The position numbers were made by a program, and so were the translations under genes. The notes beneath the pieces are model-generated. The model saw nothing but the letters and a program-made list of their open reading frames with translations. It was not told the origin of the DNA and did no database searches. From assembly GCA_964509075.1 (NCBI GenBank), contig CAZDWC010000001.1, forward strand, positions 62,001-126,000: a stretch of DNA of 64,000 nucleotides. The letters run 5' to 3'. Positions 60,676 through 64,000 of the stretch are shown here, one piece after another. Position 1 is the first letter of the stretch; every line of letters starts with the position of its first letter. The DNA is from UBA7239 sp964509075 (lineage in GTDB: Bacteria > Pseudomonadota > Gammaproteobacteria > Pseudomonadales > UBA7239).

Positions 60676-62106
60676 ATGTTTGAGAACCTTACCGATCGCC
60701 TGTCCGGCACCTTGCGCTCCATCACCGGCAAGGCGCGTTTATCGGATGACAATATTCAGGATGCCCTGCGCGAAGTGCGAAAGGCGCTGCTGGAGGCCGA
60801 TGTCGCCTTGCCGGTGGTCAAGGATTTTGTCGAGGCGGTGAAGAAACGCGCCATCGGGCAAGAAGTGAGCCGCAGTCTCAGCCCTGGCCAGCAGTTCGTG
60901 AAGATTGTGCAGGACGAGCTGATTGCGGTAATGGGTACAGCCAGTGAAGGCTTGAACCTTGCGGTCAAGCCGCCTGCGATCATCCTCATGGCAGGTCTGC
61001 AGGGTGCGGGTAAAACCACCAGTGTTGCCAAACTGGCCAAATACCTGAAGGAGCGTCAGAAGAAAACCGTGATGGTGGCCAGTGCCGACGTTTACCGGCC
61101 TGCTGCCATCAAACAGTTGGAGACGCTGGCCGGCGAGGTGGGCGCCAAGTTCTTTCCCAGTGATGTCAGCCAGAAGCCGCTGGATATTGCCGTTGCAGCC
61201 ATTGATGCAGCCCAGCGTCAGCTGGCTGATGTATTGATCATCGATACCGCAGGTCGTCTGCATATTGATGAAGCATTGATGGATGAAATCAAGGCGCTGC
61301 ATGCGGCGTTGAAGCCGGTGGAAACATTATTTGTCATTGATGCCATGATCGGTCAGGACGCCGTCAATACCGCCAAGGCTTTCAATGAGGCGCTGCCACT
61401 CACCGGCGTGGTGCTGACCAAAATCGACGGTGATGCGCGCGGTGGTGCGGCTCTCTCTGTCCGCCATGTCACGGGCAAGCCGATCAAATTCATCGGTGTC
61501 GGCGAGAAGACGGATGCGCTGGAGCCGTTTCATCCGGATCGTATTGCTTCGCGCATTCTCGGTATGGGCGATGTGCTGTCGCTGATCGAACAGGCGCAGC
61601 AGAATTTCGACCAGAAAAAAGCCGAGAAGCTGGCGCAGAAGGTCATCAAGGGCAAAGGCTTTGATCTGGAGGATCTGCGCGATCAGTTGCAGCAAATGCA
61701 GAACATGGGTGGTATGGCTGGCCTGCTCGACAAATTGCCGGGCATGGGGCAGATGGCGCAGATCGCCCAGCAGGATGAGACCGTCAAGCAGTTCAAGCGG
61801 ATGGAGGCTATCATTGGCTCCATGACGCCCGCCGAGCGCCGTGATCCGGAGATTCTCAATGGCTCGCGCAAGCGCCGCATCACCATGGGGTCGGGAACCG
61901 ACCTGCAGGATCTGAATCGCCTGCTCAAGCAGCACAAGCAGATGGCCAAGATGATGAAAAAGCTCAAGGGCGGCAAGGGCATGGCCAACATGATGCGCGG
62001 CCTCTCCGGCCAGATGGGAGGGGCTGGTGGCATGCCTCCGGGTCTGGGCGGCGGTATGCCCGGCGGCCTCGGTGGCGGCCTCAAGTTGCCGGGGCGGTTT
62101 CGCTGA
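60676..62106 (+). CDS. ffh: signal recognition particle protein Ffh
   Basis: The 476-residue protein has the SRP54 N domain (about 1-85) and a GTPase domain: GLQGAGKTTSVAKLAKYL (P-loop), ADVLIIDTAGRLHID, LTKIDGDARGGAALS. The Met-rich M domain binds 4.5S RNA and signal peptides (MGGMAGLLDKLPGMGQM and later GMAN/MMRGLSG blocks). A Gly/Met/Pro-rich tail ends the protein. rpsP-rimM-trmD-rplS, the usual followers of ffh in gammaproteobacteria, are absent; the str operon follows instead. Confidence 0.97.
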   Translation: MFENLTDRLSGTLRSITGKARLSDDNIQDALREVRKALLEADVALPVVKDFVEAVKKRAIGQEVSRSLSPGQQFVKIVQDELIAVMGTASEGLNLAVKPPAIILMAGLQGAGKTTSVAKLAKYLKERQKKTVMVASADVYRPAAIKQLETLAGEVGAKFFPSDVSQKPLDIAVAAIDAAQRQLADVLIIDTAGRLHIDEALMDEIKALHAALKPVETLFVIDAMIGQDAVNTAKAFNEALPLTGVVLTKIDGDARGGAALSVRHVTGKPIKFIGVGEKTDALEPFHPDRIASRILGMGDVLSLIEQAQQNFDQKKAEKLAQKVIKGKGFDLEDLRDQLQQMQNMGGMAGLLDKLPGMGQMAQIAQQDETVKQFKRMEAIIGSMTPAERRDPEILNGSRKRRITMGSGTDLQDLNRLLKQHKQMAKMMKKLKGGKGMANMMRGLSGQMGGAGGMPPGLGGGMPGGLGGGLKLPGRFR

Positions 62107-62126
62107 GGATTTGTCGAGGCGCTGCC

Positions 62127-62155
62127 TTGACGCATGGAGGGGGCTTCTATATGAT
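62127..62155 (+). promoter_or_regulatory. strong sigma70 promoter of the str (rpsL-rpsG-fusA) operon
   Basis: TTGACG at 62127-62132, exactly 17 bases of spacer, and TATGAT at 62150-62155. It starts a leader of about 97 bases before rpsL. Confidence 0.8.
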
Positions 62156-62168
62156 GCCGCCTCTTTTT

Positions 62169-62240
62169 CGGTCCCGTTGGTCGGGGCCGTGAGTGCCTGA
62201 CCGTGATGGACAGGTTTGTGTTTGCCCGGCACGGCCGGGC
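62169..62240 (+). promoter_or_regulatory. rpsL leader with two hairpins
   Basis: The leader can form CGGTCCCG/CGGGGCCG (8 base pairs, one G-T, loop TTGGT) at 62169-62189 and GCCCGGC/GCCGGGC (7 base pairs, 3-base loop) at 62224-62240. The second ends 18 bases before the rpsL ATG. Such structures may serve ribosomal-protein feedback. Confidence 0.5.
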
Positions 62241-62258
62241 GCAATACCGGAGTTAATG

Positions 62259-62630
62259 ATGGCAACAATCAACCAGTTGGTGCGCCAGCCCAGACAGCGC
62301 AAGGCCGCCAAGAGTGACGTACCGGCACTGCAGGGTTGTCCGCAGCGTCGCGGCGTTTGCACCCGCGTTTACACCACTACGCCAAAGAAGCCGAACTCGG
62401 CTCTGCGTAAAGTCTGCCGTGTGCGTCTGACCAACGGTTACGAGGTTAGCTCGTACATCGGTGGTGAAGGCCACAACCTGCAGGAGCACAGTGTAGTGCT
62501 GATCCGCGGCGGTCGTGTAAAAGACTTGCCGGGTGTGCGTTACCACACCGTGCGCGGCAGTCTGGACACCGCTGGCGTGAAAGATCGCAAGCAGCGTCGT
62601 TCCAAGTACGGCGCGAAGCGTCCGAAATAA
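62259..62630 (+). CDS. rpsL: 30S ribosomal protein S12
   Basis: The 123-residue protein matches S12 throughout (VYTTTPKKPNSALRKVCRVR with Lys at the streptomycin position, GEGHNLQEHSVVLIRGGRVK, LPGVRYHTVRG), so it looks streptomycin-sensitive at the usual positions. Two in-frame ATGs lie at 62256 and 62259; GGAG is 6 bases before the second, which I chose. The 3' end is duplicated just after the stop. Confidence 0.97.
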   Translation: MATINQLVRQPRQRKAAKSDVPALQGCPQRRGVCTRVYTTTPKKPNSALRKVCRVRLTNGYEVSSYIGGEGHNLQEHSVVLIRGGRVKDLPGVRYHTVRGSLDTAGVKDRKQRRSKYGAKRPK

Positions 62631-62657
62631 GAGTACGGCGCCAAGCGTCCGAAGTAA
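62604..62657 (+). repeat. tandem duplication of the rpsL 3' end
   Basis: The last 27 bases of rpsL (KYGAKRPK and stop) are followed directly by a second 27-base copy that reads EYGAKRPK and stop in the same frame. They differ at three positions, two of them synonymous third-codon changes. Confidence 0.9.
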
Positions 62658-62762
62658 TCGTCAAACATTTTGCTGTGTGCTCGCTGCGTAAGCGGCGGGC
62701 CGGCAGAGTAAGGCCGGGCGAGATTCTTTGTCCCGGATCAACCTGAAACATGAGGTATTGTC

Positions 62763-63233
62763 ATGCCAAGAAGAAGAGTGGCGGCCAAACGTGAAGTGCT
62801 GCCAGATCCCAAATTCGGAAGCCCGCTGCTGGCCAAATTCGTAAACCACGTAATGGAAAGCGGCAAGAAATCCGTTGCCGAACGTATCGTTTACGGCGCG
62901 CTGGATATCGTCAAGGAAAAACTCAACAAAGACCCGCTTGAAGTTTTCGAGCAGGCGATGGAAAACATCGCGCCGATGGTCGAGGTTAAAGCTCGCCGTG
63001 TCGGTGGTGCGACTTATCAGGTTCCTGTAGAAGTGCGTGCATCTCGCCGCAATGCTCTGGCTATGCGCTGGATCGTTGAGTACTCGCGCAAGCGCGGTGA
63101 AAAGTCCATGCGTCAGCGTCTGGCTGGCGAAATGATGGATGCCTCGCAAGGCAAAGGCGCAGCGGTGAAGAAGCGTGAAGACGTGCACCGTATGGCTGAA
63201 GCCAACAAGGCGTTCTCGCACTACCGCTTCTAA
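62763..63233 (+). CDS. rpsG: 30S ribosomal protein S7
   Basis: The 156-residue protein is a full-length S7 (PRRRVAAKREVLPDPKFGSP, EVKARRVGGATYQVPVEVR, AEANKAFSHYRF). It nucleates the 30S head on 16S rRNA and in E. coli represses its own operon from the rpsL-rpsG gap. That gap is 132 bases here and contains the rpsL tail duplication and GC-rich inverted repeats. Confidence 0.97.
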   Translation: MPRRRVAAKREVLPDPKFGSPLLAKFVNHVMESGKKSVAERIVYGALDIVKEKLNKDPLEVFEQAMENIAPMVEVKARRVGGATYQVPVEVRASRRNALAMRWIVEYSRKRGEKSMRQRLAGEMMDASQGKGAAVKKREDVHRMAEANKAFSHYRF

Positions 63234-63277
63234 AGTTCCTGCGGTTTTTGTATGGCGGGTGCAAACTCGCTGGCGAG

Positions 63278-63314
63278 AGGCGGCTAATCAACCATTAGTC
63301 GCCTTTACGTTTTT
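63278..63314 (+). terminator. possible attenuator between rpsG and fusA
   Basis: AGGCGGCTAAT pairs with ATTAGTCGCCT (11 base pairs, one G-T) around a 5-base loop, followed by TTACGTTTTT. It lies in the 169-base rpsG-fusA gap, longer than in E. coli. The T-run is interrupted, so partial termination is more likely than a full stop. Confidence 0.5.
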
Positions 63315-63402
63315 AAGGTTTGGTATTTCGGGTTTTTTATAAGCCTGTAATCAAAATGAATTTAACTGGTCCTCGACAAGACTGAATTTCTGGAGAAACT
63401 CC

Positions 63403-64000
<598 letters not shown>

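Overview
The window is chromosomal DNA of moderately high GC from a gammaproteobacterium, probably of the Pseudomonadales/Cellvibrionales kind. The pointers are the def-fmt-rsmB order, an aminoglycoside-phosphotransferase-type homoserine kinase, the DUF484-xerC-yigB order, dksA-gluQ, pcnB-folK, and an OprI/Lpp-type lipoprotein. No tRNA or rRNA gene, CRISPR array, prophage or classical insertion sequence was found. The only mobile-type element is a REP-associated tyrosine transposase with its own REP palindromes. The lineage call is an inference from gene content.

Layout. 0-8.7 kb: end of a sulfotransferase-like gene, a lipoprotein, def-fmt-rsmB, a LysM protein, homoserine kinase, a candidate small RNA locus with a cluster of GTTAC/GTAAC cores, a membrane protein and Mrp/ApbC. 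8.9-15 kb: a CHASE-GGDEF diguanylate cyclase, radA, and an isolated mshG-mshE pair whose ATPase is of the c-di-GMP-binding type. 15-23 kb: yigB-xerC-DUF484, dksA-gluQ, the REP/RAYT element, dapF and msrPQ. DksA here carries a histone-H1-like Lys/Ala/Pro tail of about 275 residues. 23-27 kb: a tight NTF2-like/luciferase-like/P450/hydrolase operon. 27-34 kb: two divergent hybrid histidine kinases, an RlmI-type methyltransferase and an HDOD protein. 34-44 kb: pgk-fba, a cyclase-FHA protein and a Ser/Thr kinase facing a run of secreted proteins that ends with an FHA-AraC fusion. 44-50 kb: methyltransferase, gmk, panB, deoxynucleoside kinase, folK, pcnB and an SGNH protein. 50-54 kb: an Lpp-like lipoprotein, two L,D-transpeptidases, gcvH, rpoH and a TauE-type exporter. 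54-61 kb: SDR protein, polytopic membrane protein, qmcA-nfeD, an AsmA-like protein and an LpxL-type acyltransferase. 61-64 kb: ffh followed directly by rpsL-rpsG-fusA, with fusA running off the window.

Genes that appear to work together: the lipoprotein and L,D-transpeptidases (outer membrane to peptidoglycan attachment); the diguanylate cyclase and MshE (c-di-GMP); the cyclase/FHA, kinase and FHA-AraC genes with the secreted proteins (a possible phospho-signalling circuit controlling a surface structure); and P450, luciferase-like monooxygenase, NTF2-like protein and hydrolase (oxidation of a hydrophobic substrate, possibly through a lactone).

Most notable: the DksA fusion; REP sequences embedded in frame inside their own transposase gene and supplying the gluQ stop codon; the FHA-bracketed kinase/surface-protein region; a candidate small RNA at about 6.02-6.10 kb; and a tandem duplication of the rpsL 3' end whose copies differ mostly by synonymous changes.
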